Source: JBICHN01 sp043101845
GTDB lineage: Bacteria; Planctomycetota; Phycisphaerae; Phycisphaerales; UBA5793
Direction: 5' to 3'
Assembly (NCBI GenBank): GCA_043101845.1
Contig: JBICHN010000011.1
Location: 1,798,001 to 1,862,000, forward strand
Length of the DNA: 64,000 nt
The translations under genes and the position numbers were made by a program. Below are positions 35,712-44,316 of this stretch, one piece after another (the first letter of the stretch is position 1; the number at the start of each line of letters is the position of its first letter). Below the pieces are notes generated by a model. It saw nothing but the letters and a program-made list of their open reading frames with translations. It did no database searches and was not told the origin of the DNA.

Positions 35712-36932
35712 TCATTCGTGTGCGGACGAAAGCGCCTGGTCGAGGTCAGCGAGTAGATCCTCGGGTGACTCGAGTCCGACGGACAGCCGAATGAGTCCGT
35801 CGTCCAGGCCGACGCGCCGACGATCTTCCGCTGGGACCTCGGCGTGCGTCATCGACGCCGGATGTGTCACGATCGTTTCCACCGCCCCGAGGTTCTCGGC
35901 AAGGATGCAGAGTCGCAGTGACTCGAGAAAGCGGACGCTCGCTTCGAATCCTCCCCGAAGTGTGAAAGCGACCAGCCCTCCACCCCCACGCTGTTGCCGG
36001 CGGGCCAGCGCGGCCTGCGGGAATGAGTCGAGAAACGGGTAGGAGATGCGGCCCACGCGCGGATGGGCCTCGAGCCACGCGGCGATACGAAGCGCAGACT
36101 CGCTCTGTCGCGCCAGTCGCAGCGAAAGGGTCTTCAGCCCTCGTATCGTCAACCACGACTCGAACGGCGCCTGCGCGAATCCCACTGCATTCTGCACGAA
36201 CTTGAATCGTTCGCGAAGAGCTTCATCGCGAGTGACCAGCGCTCCTCCAACCGTCGCGTTATGTCCTTCGATGTACTTCGTCGTCGAGTACACGCAGACG
36301 GCGGCGCCGAGATCAAGAGGCCTCTGAAGCGCGGGAGTCAGAAAGGTATTGTCGACCGCAAGGATGGCGCCTTCGTCGTCGGCGATGGCGGCTATCGCTG
36401 CGATATCGGTGAGCTTCAGCGTCGGATTCGCCGGCGTCTCAACGAAGGTGAGTCTCGGCCGGATACTGCGAACCGCTTCACGCGTCTGATCAATGTCCGC
36501 GGTGTCGACGGACACCGCCTCGACCCCGAACTTCCCGAGCACCTGTCTCAGAAGTCGCGTGGTGCCTCCATATACGACATCGGAGATCACCACGCGGTCG
36601 CCATTCTCGAGCAGCGTCAGACAGAGCGCCGTGATGGCGGCCATGCCGGTTGAAAAGCTTGCGGCCGGAAGCGCAGCTTCAATGGCGCCGAGATGCGACT
36701 CGAGCGTGGCGACGGTCGGATTGCCAGTACGCGAATAGGTGAATCCGCGATCGCGACCGACTCCTTCCTGCGCGAAAGTCGTGGATTGATATATCGGTGT
36801 CACGACGGCGCCGGTCGCGGCGTCCGGCGCGAGTCCGCCGTGAATCAACTGGGTTTCGAAGCGCGAATCCGCATGAGTGTCGCGGGGTCGAGGCGCAATG
36901 ATGTCCTGCGCGATGAGCGCGGTGGAAGCCAT
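35712..36932 (-). CDS. Cys/Met-metabolism PLP enzyme (cystathionine gamma-synthase/lyase type), operon gene 1
   Basis: The 406-aa enzyme has FETQLIHGGLAPDAATGAVV, PIYQSTTFAQEG, YSRTGNPTVATLESHLG, ISDVVYGGTTRLLRQV, FVETPANPTLKLTD and the PLP Lys in VYSTTKYIEGHNATVGG. It is the first gene of a three-gene operon with the aspartokinase-homoserine dehydrogenase fusion, so cystathionine gamma-synthase or O-acetylhomoserine sulfhydrylase are the likely roles. I start at MASTALIAQ (36932), which has CAGGGGAA upstream; an in-frame alternative is 36977. Confidence 0.88.
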   Translation of the reverse strand: MASTALIAQDIIAPRPRDTHADSRFETQLIHGGLAPDAATGAVVTPIYQSTTFAQEGVGRDRGFTYSRTGNPTVATLESHLGAIEAALPAASFSTGMAAITALCLTLLENGDRVVISDVVYGGTTRLLRQVLGKFGVEAVSVDTADIDQTREAVRSIRPRLTFVETPANPTLKLTDIAAIAAIADDEGAILAVDNTFLTPALQRPLDLGAAVCVYSTTKYIEGHNATVGGALVTRDEALRERFKFVQNAVGFAQAPFESWLTIRGLKTLSLRLARQSESALRIAAWLEAHPRVGRISYPFLDSFPQAALARRQQRGGGGLVAFTLRGGFEASVRFLESLRLCILAENLGAVETIVTHPASMTHAEVPAEDRRRVGLDDGLIRLSVGLESPEDLLADLDQALSSAHE

Positions 36933-37225
36933 GACGGTTCCCCTGAGGCGTGATGAACAAGGAAGTGACGCCGTCACCGCGCGAAAGCGAGCAACGGCCT
37001 CATTCGGGACAGGCCCACCGCGGGGGTCATCATGCGTTCGCGTCTAGTTTGATTGAGGAGGGAAGACGAAGCTTCGAGATTCTCAATCCATCATGCCGCG
37101 AACGGAAGATGCGCCGGGGTGGGCCCGGGCATGACCATTCGCATTCGCATCGACTTGGATCGAGTCGTCGTCATGAGTTCGCGGCGACTGTAGCGGGGAC
37201 AAACCCGCTTCGTCAATCCGCCGAT
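36933..37225 (-). promoter_or_regulatory. Long structured leader upstream of the methionine-branch operon
   Basis: About 290 bp lie between the ABC-operon terminator and the first gene of the operon. On the - strand there are clear secondary-structure elements: CATGCC / GGCATG (about 37130 to 37093) enclosing CCGGG / CCCGG, then a two-tier hairpin at 37088-37051. I could not match it to SAM-I, SAM-II, SAM-IV, SAH or T-box consensus cores by eye. It may hold the promoter and an attenuator or an unrecognised riboswitch. Confidence 0.45.
37051..37088 (-). promoter_or_regulatory. Two-tier hairpin within the methionine-operon leader
   Basis: GATTGAG pairs with CTCAATC (outer 7 bp). Inside it is CGAAGCTTCG, a self-complementary 10-mer (37067-37076), with asymmetric internal loops of 9 and 5 nt. 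It ends about 120 nt before the first gene of the operon. Confidence 0.45.
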
Positions 37226-37263
37226 TCAAAAAAGAGACGGGACGACCGGCTGGTCGCCCCGTC
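37226..37263 (-). terminator. Rho-independent terminator of the ABC sugar transporter operon
   Basis: On the - strand GACGGGGCGACC / GGTCGTCCCGTC forms a 12-bp stem with one G-U pair and an AGCC loop, followed directly by TCTTTTTTG. It lies 36 bp after the substrate-binding-protein stop. Confidence 0.9.
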
Positions 37264-37298
37264 CTGCGATCGCGCGCTCCGTCAACGCGCGACCGCGA

Positions 37299-38312
37299 TC
37301 AGTATACCGAATCCGGGAAGTAATAGTCCTCGGCATTCTCCGGAGTGATCAATTCGACATCGAGTAAGAGATGCCGTGGCATGAACTGCATGACCCGGTC
37401 CTTCTGGCCGTCCCGCATGGTTGATACGCACAGATGAATCCCGGTGGCGATCATCGAAGGCGGATAGGTGATGTCCGCCGGGAACATCGGATCGTTCTCC
37501 ATGACCCGCTTCACGATGTCCTTCATGCCGGCGCCGCCGAGCATCCACATTTCGTCTTCGCGACCGGCCTCCTGAATCGCCTGCAGCGCCCCGAGCGCCA
37601 TGTCATCGTCCGACGCCCAGACCGCGTCGATCTCGTCGTGCTGTTGCAGAAATGTCTCCATGACGGCGAGCGCCGTCTCCCGATTCCACTTGCCCGGCTG
37701 CTGTCCGAGAATCTCGATCTCGGGATGCGCATGGAAGACTTCGAGCGCAGCCTCCACGCGGTCGCTGTTCACCGTGCTGGGAATTCCTTCGAGGATGACG
37801 ATCTTCCCCTCTCCTCCAAGCTTGTCGACCATGAACTCGGCGCTCTTCCGGCCGAACGCCTCGTTGTCACCTTCGATGAAGAGGTCGGCGACGGGTTCGA
37901 GGAATCCACGGTCGACGTTGACGATGAAGATTCCGCGCTCGTGCGCCTCTTTCGCCACGGGCGTGAGCGGCGCGCTTTCCGTCGCGAGAATGACGATCGC
38001 GTCGATTCCCTGCGCCATCATGGTCTCGATGTCCGAGATCTGCTTCGCCGGGTCGAGCGCCGTGGCGAGCTTCCAGTTGATTTCGGGGTACATCTCCATT
38101 GCGCGTTCAGCCCACCACTTCACGCCGGCGGTCCAGCCGTGGTCGGCTGCCGGGATCGACACGCCAATCGTGAGTTCGCTCATCGCTGGCGACGCAGGCG
38201 CCGCGGAGCCGTTCGATTCGGTCGCTTCCTCGGCGCATCCAGTGAACGCGAACGACGCGATAGCCATCACGAGCGCCAGCCCGCCCACCACTCGAAAACT
38301 CATCCGACGCAT
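37299..38312 (-). CDS. Sugar ABC transporter substrate-binding lipoprotein (ribose/LacI-fold type)
   Basis: The N-terminal signal has a lipobox (AIASFAFTGC, Cys25). The rest is a type I periplasmic binding protein: LTIGVSIPAADHGWTAGVKW, ISDIETMMAQGIDAIVILAT, GIFIVNVDRGF, AEFMVDKLGGEGKIVILEG and IDAVWASDDDMALGALQAI. It should bind a monosaccharide or polyol in the periplasm. It is the last gene of an ATPase-permease-binding-protein operon and is followed by a strong terminator. The ligand is unknown. Confidence 0.92.
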   Translation of the reverse strand: MRRMSFRVVGGLALVMAIASFAFTGCAEEATESNGSAAPASPAMSELTIGVSIPAADHGWTAGVKWWAERAMEMYPEINWKLATALDPAKQISDIETMMAQGIDAIVILATESAPLTPVAKEAHERGIFIVNVDRGFLEPVADLFIEGDNEAFGRKSAEFMVDKLGGEGKIVILEGIPSTVNSDRVEAALEVFHAHPEIEILGQQPGKWNRETALAVMETFLQQHDEIDAVWASDDDMALGALQAIQEAGREDEMWMLGGAGMKDIVKRVMENDPMFPADITYPPSMIATGIHLCVSTMRDGQKDRVMQFMPRHLLLDVELITPENAEDYYFPDSVY

Positions 38313-38363
38313 GGTTCGTCCTTCCTCATCCTTTCCGCGCCATTCGATTCCGCCGGCGCGGTG

Positions 38364-39398
38364 TCAGTTCGTCGATCGGGTGCGCTGCACGAGCACCGCC
38401 GCGATGATAACGATTCCCTTCACGAGGCCCTGCAGATAGGCCGGGACATTCATGAGCACCAGCATATTACTGATCAGTCCGAGAATGAGCACGCCGATGA
38501 CCGTCCCCCAGACGCGGCCCTTCCCCCCTTCCATCCGCGTGCCGCCGATGACGACCGCCGCAATCGCGTCCAACTCGTAGAGGTTCCCCATCGTGGACGC
38601 CCCGACCGAGTTCATTCGGGCGGCGAGAAGAAGCGCCGCGACCCCGGTACAGAACCCGATGAGCGTATAGGTCCAGATCTTCACCCGATCGACGGCGATG
38701 GCCGAGTACCGCGCCGCCGTCTCGTTGCATCCGACCGCATACACATAGCGGCCGTAGCGAGTTCGATTGAGGAGAATCGACCCGGCGATGGCGAACAGAA
38801 TGAACACGAGAATCGGCCAGTAGATGACGAGCGGGCGCCCTGGAATCACCTCGATGAACGGAAGAGGAATGCCTTCTCCGCCGATCTTGCGGAACAGTTC
38901 GAGACTCTCGGAGCGTACTTCGCCACCATCCGCAAGCGTCAGCGCGACGGACCGAAACCCCACGAGGCCGCCGAGCGTCACGATGAACGCGGCGACTCGC
39001 CCCTTCGCGATGAGCACTCCCTGAATGAAGCCGAGAAGCGGGCCGAGCGCGAGCGCCACGCCCACCGCGGCGACCACGCCAATCGCTTCTGCTTCGACGC
39101 CGGCGATGACGCGATTCATCGTCATGATCGAGACGACGCCGACGAGCGCAAGCATGCTGCCCACGGAAAGATCGATCCCGCCGGAGATGATGACGAAGGT
39201 CATCCCGATCGCGATGATGCCGACGAAAGAGTTCTGGTTGATGATGTTTCGAAGATTCTCGGGCCGGTAAAAGTCGGCCCCTGCGTAGTAGCCGCTGAAG
39301 ACCAGGAGAAAAGCGAAGGCGATAAGGGCGCCATAGTTTTCGAGGAACAGGCGCCAGTCGAATGTGCGCTGTGGCTTGGCGATCGCCGGGTTCGTCAT
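38364..39398 (-). CDS. Sugar ABC transporter permease (RbsC type)
   Basis: The 344-aa polytopic permease has IGMTFVIISGGIDLSVGSML, the hallmark of ribose-type permeases, together with GRVAAFIVTLGGLVGFRSVA, NETAARYSAIAVDRVKIW and GGTRMEGGKGRVWGTVIGVL. I start at MTNPAIAKPQ (39398), which overlaps the ATPase stop by 4 bp; the longer frame upstream is a shadow of the ATPase gene. Confidence 0.93.
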   Translation of the reverse strand: MTNPAIAKPQRTFDWRLFLENYGALIAFAFLLVFSGYYAGADFYRPENLRNIINQNSFVGIIAIGMTFVIISGGIDLSVGSMLALVGVVSIMTMNRVIAGVEAEAIGVVAAVGVALALGPLLGFIQGVLIAKGRVAAFIVTLGGLVGFRSVALTLADGGEVRSESLELFRKIGGEGIPLPFIEVIPGRPLVIYWPILVFILFAIAGSILLNRTRYGRYVYAVGCNETAARYSAIAVDRVKIWTYTLIGFCTGVAALLLAARMNSVGASTMGNLYELDAIAAVVIGGTRMEGGKGRVWGTVIGVLILGLISNMLVLMNVPAYLQGLVKGIVIIAAVLVQRTRSTN

Positions 39399-40918
39399 GC
39401 TGATCTCGCTCCCGCCTTGTCGACTCCCGCGGCGTACCGCATGACCCGTTCCTCCGTAGCCTCTTCCGCCGACAGTTCGCCCGCGATATGGCCGTCGCGC
39501 ATCACGATGATCCGATGACACAGCCCGAGCAGTTCGGGAAGCTCGGACGAAATGACGATGATCGCTCGACCATCGTCGGCGAGTCGGGCGATGAGCTGAT
39601 AGATCTCGCGCTTCGCCCCGACATCGACCCCCCGCGTCGGCTCGTCGAGAATGAGAATGTCCGGCTCGGCGTCGAGCCACTTGGCGATGGCGACCTTCTG
39701 CTGGTTGCCGCCGGAGAGTGTCCGGACCGGCGCGCGGAGATCTCCAGCGCGTACACCGAGGTTCGCCGTGTGCAGCTCTGTGCGCTCCCGCTCCTTTCGT
39801 CGATCGACGAGGATTCGACAGTATCGACGAAGTGTGACGAGCGTGGTGTTCTCGACCACGCTCAGGTCAAGGATGAGGCCCCGGCCCTTGCGATCCTCGG
39901 ACAGATAGGCGATTCCGCGCGACGCGGCGTCGCGGGGTGAACGGATTGACGCCTCCTTCCCGCGGATGGTGATTCGGCCCCGTGAGCGTCGCCGCAACCC
40001 TGCGATCGCCTCCGCGGTCTCGGTTCGACCGGCGCCCACGAGGCCGGCGAGACCGACGATCTCTCCCGGCCGCACCTCGAGCGAGACCGACTCGACATGT
40101 CCTGGTACGGCGACTTCCTGCACATCGAGCGCCGGTGGTCCGCCCGGCGCGGGGCGCCGCTCCGGGTAGACATCTTCGAGCGGGCGACCCACCATGAGTC
40201 GGGCGAGTTCCGCCTCATCCGCCGCGTCCGGGGTTACGGTCTTCACCACTCTTCCGTCACGCATGACGGTGATTCGATCGCACAGCCGCCGCACTTCGCT
40301 GAGGATGTGCGAGATGTAGATGATCGTGACACCTTCGCGTCGAAGCGAGTCCACGAGTTCGAAGAGCGCCTGCGTCTCACGCTCGGTGAGAACGGCCGTA
40401 GGTTCATCCATAATGAGCACGGACGCTTCGCACGAGACCGCTTTCGCGATCTCGACCAACTGCTGGTCGGCGATCGACAGCGTGGCGACCTTGCGCGATG
40501 GAGCGAGGCGGGACCGCAGGCGCTCAAGCCAGACCTGCGCCTCTGCGTTCGTGCGTCGATGATCAACGAAGCCGCGTCGACTCCGCTCGCGGCCGAGGAA
40601 GATGTTGTCGGCGACGGAGAGCTCATCGATGAGATTGAGCTCCTGGTGAATCATCGCGACGCCGCGGTCGAGCGCCTCCCGTGGCCCCCGGAGTTCCACG
40701 AGTTCGCCGCGGATTCGCATCGCGCCCGCGCTTGGCGCTGTGAGGCCGCTCAGAATCTTCATGAGCGTCGACTTGCCCGCCCCGTTCTCGCCAATGATGC
40801 CGTGCACCTCGCCCCGACGGAACGACAGTGTGACATCGTCAAGCGCGCGGACGGCGGGAAAGTCCTTGGTCACGCGCTCGACTGAGAGAATCGGAGAATC
40901 GGGGGTGGGGTCTTGCAT
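39395..40918 (-). CDS. Sugar ABC transporter ATP-binding protein (RbsA type, two ATPase domains)
   Basis: The 507-aa protein has two nucleotide-binding domains. The first has Walker A GENGAGKST, Walker B VLIMDEPTAVL and LSIADQQLVEIAKAV in the signature region. The second has the divergent Walker A GLVGAGRTE, the signature LSGGNQQKVAIAKWL and Walker B ILILDEPTRGVDVGAK, as expected of RbsA/MglA proteins. I start at MQDPTPDSP (40918). It is the first gene of the operon and is divergent from a ThuA-family gene across 110 bp. Confidence 0.94.
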   Translation of the reverse strand: MQDPTPDSPILSVERVTKDFPAVRALDDVTLSFRRGEVHGIIGENGAGKSTLMKILSGLTAPSAGAMRIRGELVELRGPREALDRGVAMIHQELNLIDELSVADNIFLGRERSRRGFVDHRRTNAEAQVWLERLRSRLAPSRKVATLSIADQQLVEIAKAVSCEASVLIMDEPTAVLTERETQALFELVDSLRREGVTIIYISHILSEVRRLCDRITVMRDGRVVKTVTPDAADEAELARLMVGRPLEDVYPERRPAPGGPPALDVQEVAVPGHVESVSLEVRPGEIVGLAGLVGAGRTETAEAIAGLRRRSRGRITIRGKEASIRSPRDAASRGIAYLSEDRKGRGLILDLSVVENTTLVTLRRYCRILVDRRKERERTELHTANLGVRAGDLRAPVRTLSGGNQQKVAIAKWLDAEPDILILDEPTRGVDVGAKREIYQLIARLADDGRAIIVISSELPELLGLCHRIIVMRDGHIAGELSAEEATEERVMRYAAGVDKAGARSA

Positions 40919-40992
40919 GGTGAATCGGTGACGGCAGCATACGGGGGCGCAGGTGGCCCGGTCCATCGACGCCCAATCCCACTTGAGTATGT

Positions 40993-41013
40993 TGGCGCAA
41001 GCCATAAGCGCCA
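40993..41013. promoter_or_regulatory. Dyad in the divergent promoter region of the ABC and ThuA operons
   Basis: TGGCGC and GCGCCA are exact reverse complements separated by 9 nt, in the 110-bp gap between the ABC ATPase start and the ThuA-family start. It is a candidate shared operator. No regulator gene is adjacent. Confidence 0.35.
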
Positions 41014-41028
41014 GTATCATCCCCGCAT

Positions 41029-41829
41029 ATGCGCAATCGAATCCACTTGTCGGGATCGCTCCTTCTCGTCTCCGCCGGCCTGGTTATCGCCGGTTTCGGG
41101 AACCAGCCGGCGTCCGAAGAAGAGCCGACGCCGCGACGAACCCGCCCCGACGCGATGGCCGACGGTGCGGTCGACATCTTCTACTGCACCCAATCGGCGG
41201 GCTTTCGTCATCCGGTCCTGCCTGAGACGCGCGAGATCATGTCGAAACTCGGCGAGAAGCACGACTGGCTGCGCGTCACCGTTTCGGATGACATCGCCGA
41301 TCTCACGCCGGAGGCGCTCGAGCGGCTCGATGTCGTGATGTTCTACACGACCGGTGAACTGCCGATGACGGAGGAACAGAAGTCGGCGTTTGTACAGTTC
41401 TGTGAGAGTGGCGGCGGCTTCGTCGGCGTCCACAGCGCCACCGACACCTTCTACCAGTGGCCCTGGTATGTCGAACACATCGGGGGAAGCTTCAACGGCC
41501 ACCCGTGGCACGAAGAAGTCGGCATTCTGGTCGACGACCGCGCGCATCCGTCGACCCGGCATTTCGACGGCGATCGATTCGTGATTACGGACGAAATCTA
41601 CATGTTCAAGAACGAGAATCCTGATCGCCAGGTCCTTCTTCGACTCGATCCCGAGTCGGTCGAGGATCGGGCGAATGGGGTGTATCCGAAGACTTCATGG
41701 ACGCGGCGCACCGGCGCCGGTCCGGTCTTCTATACGGCGCTCGGCCATCGGTCCGAAGTCTGGAACGACGAACGGTTCATTCGTCACCTGCTCGGCGGGA
41801 TTCGCTGGGCGGCTGGAGTTGACGAATGA
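41029..41829 (+). CDS. ThuA-domain protein, exported
   Basis: An N-terminal signal (LSGSLLLVSAGLVIAGFG) is followed by a ThuA domain, a class I glutamine-amidotransferase-like fold. Motifs are DIFYCTQSAGFRHPVLPET, ESGGGFVGVHSATDTFYQWP, SFNGHPWHEEVGILV and PVFYTALGHRSEVWND. ThuA proteins act in trehalose and related keto-sugar use, with the biochemical role still unsettled. It is first of an operon with a multi-haem cytochrome c and a propeller dehydrogenase, a combination common in planctomycetes. Confidence 0.9.
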   Translation: MRNRIHLSGSLLLVSAGLVIAGFGNQPASEEEPTPRRTRPDAMADGAVDIFYCTQSAGFRHPVLPETREIMSKLGEKHDWLRVTVSDDIADLTPEALERLDVVMFYTTGELPMTEEQKSAFVQFCESGGGFVGVHSATDTFYQWPWYVEHIGGSFNGHPWHEEVGILVDDRAHPSTRHFDGDRFVITDEIYMFKNENPDRQVLLRLDPESVEDRANGVYPKTSWTRRTGAGPVFYTALGHRSEVWNDERFIRHLLGGIRWAAGVDE

Positions 41830-41871
41830 TCGATGGTCGCCGCGCGTCGGCGACATGGATGGAGATCAGGA

Positions 41872-44316
41872 ATGCGACGACGAACACGCGGCGGCGCCTG
41901 GGTGGCGGCGCTGGCGACCGGCGCCTCAATCGCCGGCCTCTCAGGACTCATGATCGCTTCACGCCCCGTCGAGACGGTGGAAGTCACGACCGGTCAGTCG
42001 GACGATGCGCGGGTCGATCGCTTCAGCGGCGCCCCGATCCCATCCGAGGTCAACTTCGGTCTGCATCTCATTGGCGAACTCAACTGTGTCGCATGCCATG
42101 CGACGGACGATGCGATCCTCGATCGTCTCGTGGTGAAGCGGGCGCCGCTGCTCGATGACATCGGGGCCCGTATGGACCCGGGCTACATGCTCAAGTTCAT
42201 CATGGCGCCCCACGCCGTCAAGCCCGGAACGACGATGCCCGGACTGTTCTCAGCGCCTCGGCCGGCGATGGTCGAGCCAATCGTGCACTATCTGGTCTCG
42301 CTGGGCGGACCGATGCCGCACGAAGAGGAGGAATTCAACGAGGTCGACATTGAGAATGGCCGCGTGCTCTACCACCAGGTCGGCTGCGTGGCCTGTCATG
42401 CGCCGCAGGAGCCTCCGTCGGTGTTGCAACCCGCCTTCGTAGTGGAGGCGGAAGATGAGTACGGCGTCATTGATGAGTCGGATCACACGATCCCCGATCT
42501 CGCGCGCCCGTCGGCGCCGCTCGGGGAACTCGGGCTCAAGACGAATGTGGCCCAGCTCACCGAGTTCCTCGTTGATCCGCTGGCGACAAGACCATCCGGT
42601 CACATGCCGTCAATGAAACTTACGCGTGACGAAGCGCGGGCCATCGCCGCATACCTCCTGCGCGATCGGCCAGACGAGCCGTGGTCCGAAGCGTCATTCG
42701 AGATCGATCCCGCCAAGGTTGAGCAGGGTCGACAGATTTACGACATGATCGGCTGCGCCGCGTGCCACACCATGAACGCCGATGACGAGCCGGCGCCCCA
42801 CGGCATGGCGCGTCCTCTCGAGGCGCTCGACCCGGCGGCGCCGGACGGTTGCCTTGGCGAGAACCCGGCGCCGGTTCGGGCGCGCTACGACCTGACGGCG
42901 GACGAGCGTACCGCCATACGCGATGTGCTCGCCAATCTTGAGGAGTTCAAGACGCCACCGTCTGACGACGAATGGATCGCGACTCGTCTCGCGGCGTTGA
43001 ATTGCCTCGCGTGTCATGATCGGGACGAGCTCGGAGGACCCGAAGAGGGTCGCCGCCATTACTTCATGAGTCTGGAAGAAACCGACCTGGGCGACGAGGG
43101 CAGAATCCCACCGACATTGTCTGGGGTCGGCGCCAAGCTGCATACGAGTTGGGTTCGTGAGGTCCTTGAGCATGGCGCCGCCGTTCGGCCGTACATGGGG
43201 ACGCGAATGCCCCAGTTCGGCGCGCAGAATGTCCGAGACCTTCCCCGGCGGTTCGAGGCCGTGGACTTCGGTGACGCAGGACCGGCCGAAGACGAGTTCA
43301 ATCGTTCACTCGCCGACGCCGGCCGATTCCTCGTGGGCGCAAACGGACTCAAATGTATCGATTGTCACTCGTTCGCCGGTCACGAATCCCTCGCGTCTCC
43401 CGGGCCCGACCTCGCGACCGCGCACGAGCGGATTCGGAGCGGATGGTTCCATGAGTGGCTCGAGAATCCTTACGAGACGCGGCCGGGCACGCGCATGCCG
43501 ACTTTCTGGCCGGAAGGCCGAAGCGCGTTTCCGGATCTACTCGAAGGTGACATGAATCGACAGATCGATGCGATCTGGGCGTACCTCTCCCTGGGTGAAT
43601 TCGCTCCTCTCCCGGAAGGCGTCGAAGCCGAACAGGGGTATGAACTCGTCGTCCGGGATGAGCCGGTCGTCTTTCGGACCTTTGTCGATGGCGCGGGTTC
43701 GCGCGCGATCGCGGTTGGATTCCCCGAGCAGATTCATTGCGTCTTCGACGCGCACGCCGTTCGACTCGCCGCAGTCTGGCGAGGGCGCTTCCTGAGCGCC
43801 TCAGGCGCGTGGGCGGGACGCGGTGGCTCCGCGGTCGATCCCCTCGGCGACGCGAAAACTATGCCCGACGGCGCGCCGTTCGCTCGTCTCGATACGCTCG
43901 ACGAGGCCTGGCCGGACGAAACCGGTGAACTCGCGGGCCTTCGGATGAAGGGGTATCGCCTCGACGATGAGGGCCGGCCGATCTTTCGCTACACGATCTT
44001 CGGCGCTCCGGTCGAAGAGCGACCAATCGCACGACTGAATGAGAATGGCGCTTCGTTTACCCGCGAGTTTCGGTACAACCCGTCTGACATCGATCAGCCG
44101 CTGTGGCTGCGCGTCGCGAAGGCGTCATCCATCGACCGGTCCGACCGCCACGCCTTTGTGACCGACGATGGCGTCGAATACGAGCTCCGTATTCCGGAAG
44201 ACTGGCGAACGATTGTTCGTGAGACTGGAGCGGGCGATGAACTCCTGCTGGAGATCCCCGCCGGCGACGATCGTATCGATCAGAGCACGGCATTCGAGGT
44301 GGAGATGAAATGGTGA
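41872..44316 (+). CDS. Secreted penta-haem cytochrome c
   Basis: I start at ATG 41872 (GGAGATCAGGA upstream), which opens an Arg-rich signal peptide; an in-frame start at 41833 is less plausible. The 814-aa protein has five C-x-x-C-H sites: CVACH at 72-76, CVACH at 172-176, CAACH at 295-299, CLACH at 378-382 and CIDCH at 495-499. Distal Met ligands are suggested by GTTMPGLF, SGHMPSMK, GTRMPQFG and GTRMPTFW. The last 280 residues are haem-free and beta-rich. It probably takes electrons from the dehydrogenase encoded next, whose start overlaps its stop by 7 bp. Confidence 0.9.
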   Translation: MRRRTRGGAWVAALATGASIAGLSGLMIASRPVETVEVTTGQSDDARVDRFSGAPIPSEVNFGLHLIGELNCVACHATDDAILDRLVVKRAPLLDDIGARMDPGYMLKFIMAPHAVKPGTTMPGLFSAPRPAMVEPIVHYLVSLGGPMPHEEEEFNEVDIENGRVLYHQVGCVACHAPQEPPSVLQPAFVVEAEDEYGVIDESDHTIPDLARPSAPLGELGLKTNVAQLTEFLVDPLATRPSGHMPSMKLTRDEARAIAAYLLRDRPDEPWSEASFEIDPAKVEQGRQIYDMIGCAACHTMNADDEPAPHGMARPLEALDPAAPDGCLGENPAPVRARYDLTADERTAIRDVLANLEEFKTPPSDDEWIATRLAALNCLACHDRDELGGPEEGRRHYFMSLEETDLGDEGRIPPTLSGVGAKLHTSWVREVLEHGAAVRPYMGTRMPQFGAQNVRDLPRRFEAVDFGDAGPAEDEFNRSLADAGRFLVGANGLKCIDCHSFAGHESLASPGPDLATAHERIRSGWFHEWLENPYETRPGTRMPTFWPEGRSAFPDLLEGDMNRQIDAIWAYLSLGEFAPLPEGVEAEQGYELVVRDEPVVFRTFVDGAGSRAIAVGFPEQIHCVFDAHAVRLAAVWRGRFLSASGAWAGRGGSAVDPLGDAKTMPDGAPFARLDTLDEAWPDETGELAGLRMKGYRLDDEGRPIFRYTIFGAPVEERPIARLNENGASFTREFRYNPSDIDQPLWLRVAKASSIDRSDRHAFVTDDGVEYELRIPEDWRTIVRETGAGDELLLEIPAGDDRIDQSTAFEVEMKW

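Noticed and set aside
36933..37225. Known SAM riboswitch in the methionine-operon leader
   Set aside because: I looked for SAM-I, SAM-II, SAM-IV and SAH cores and found no convincing match. I kept the leader only as an unassigned structured region.
37434..39518. 694-codon open frame antisense to the ABC binding-protein and permease genes
   Set aside because: Composition (Arg, His, Asp runs) is that of a shadow frame. The opposite strand encodes complete, motif-rich ABC transporter proteins.
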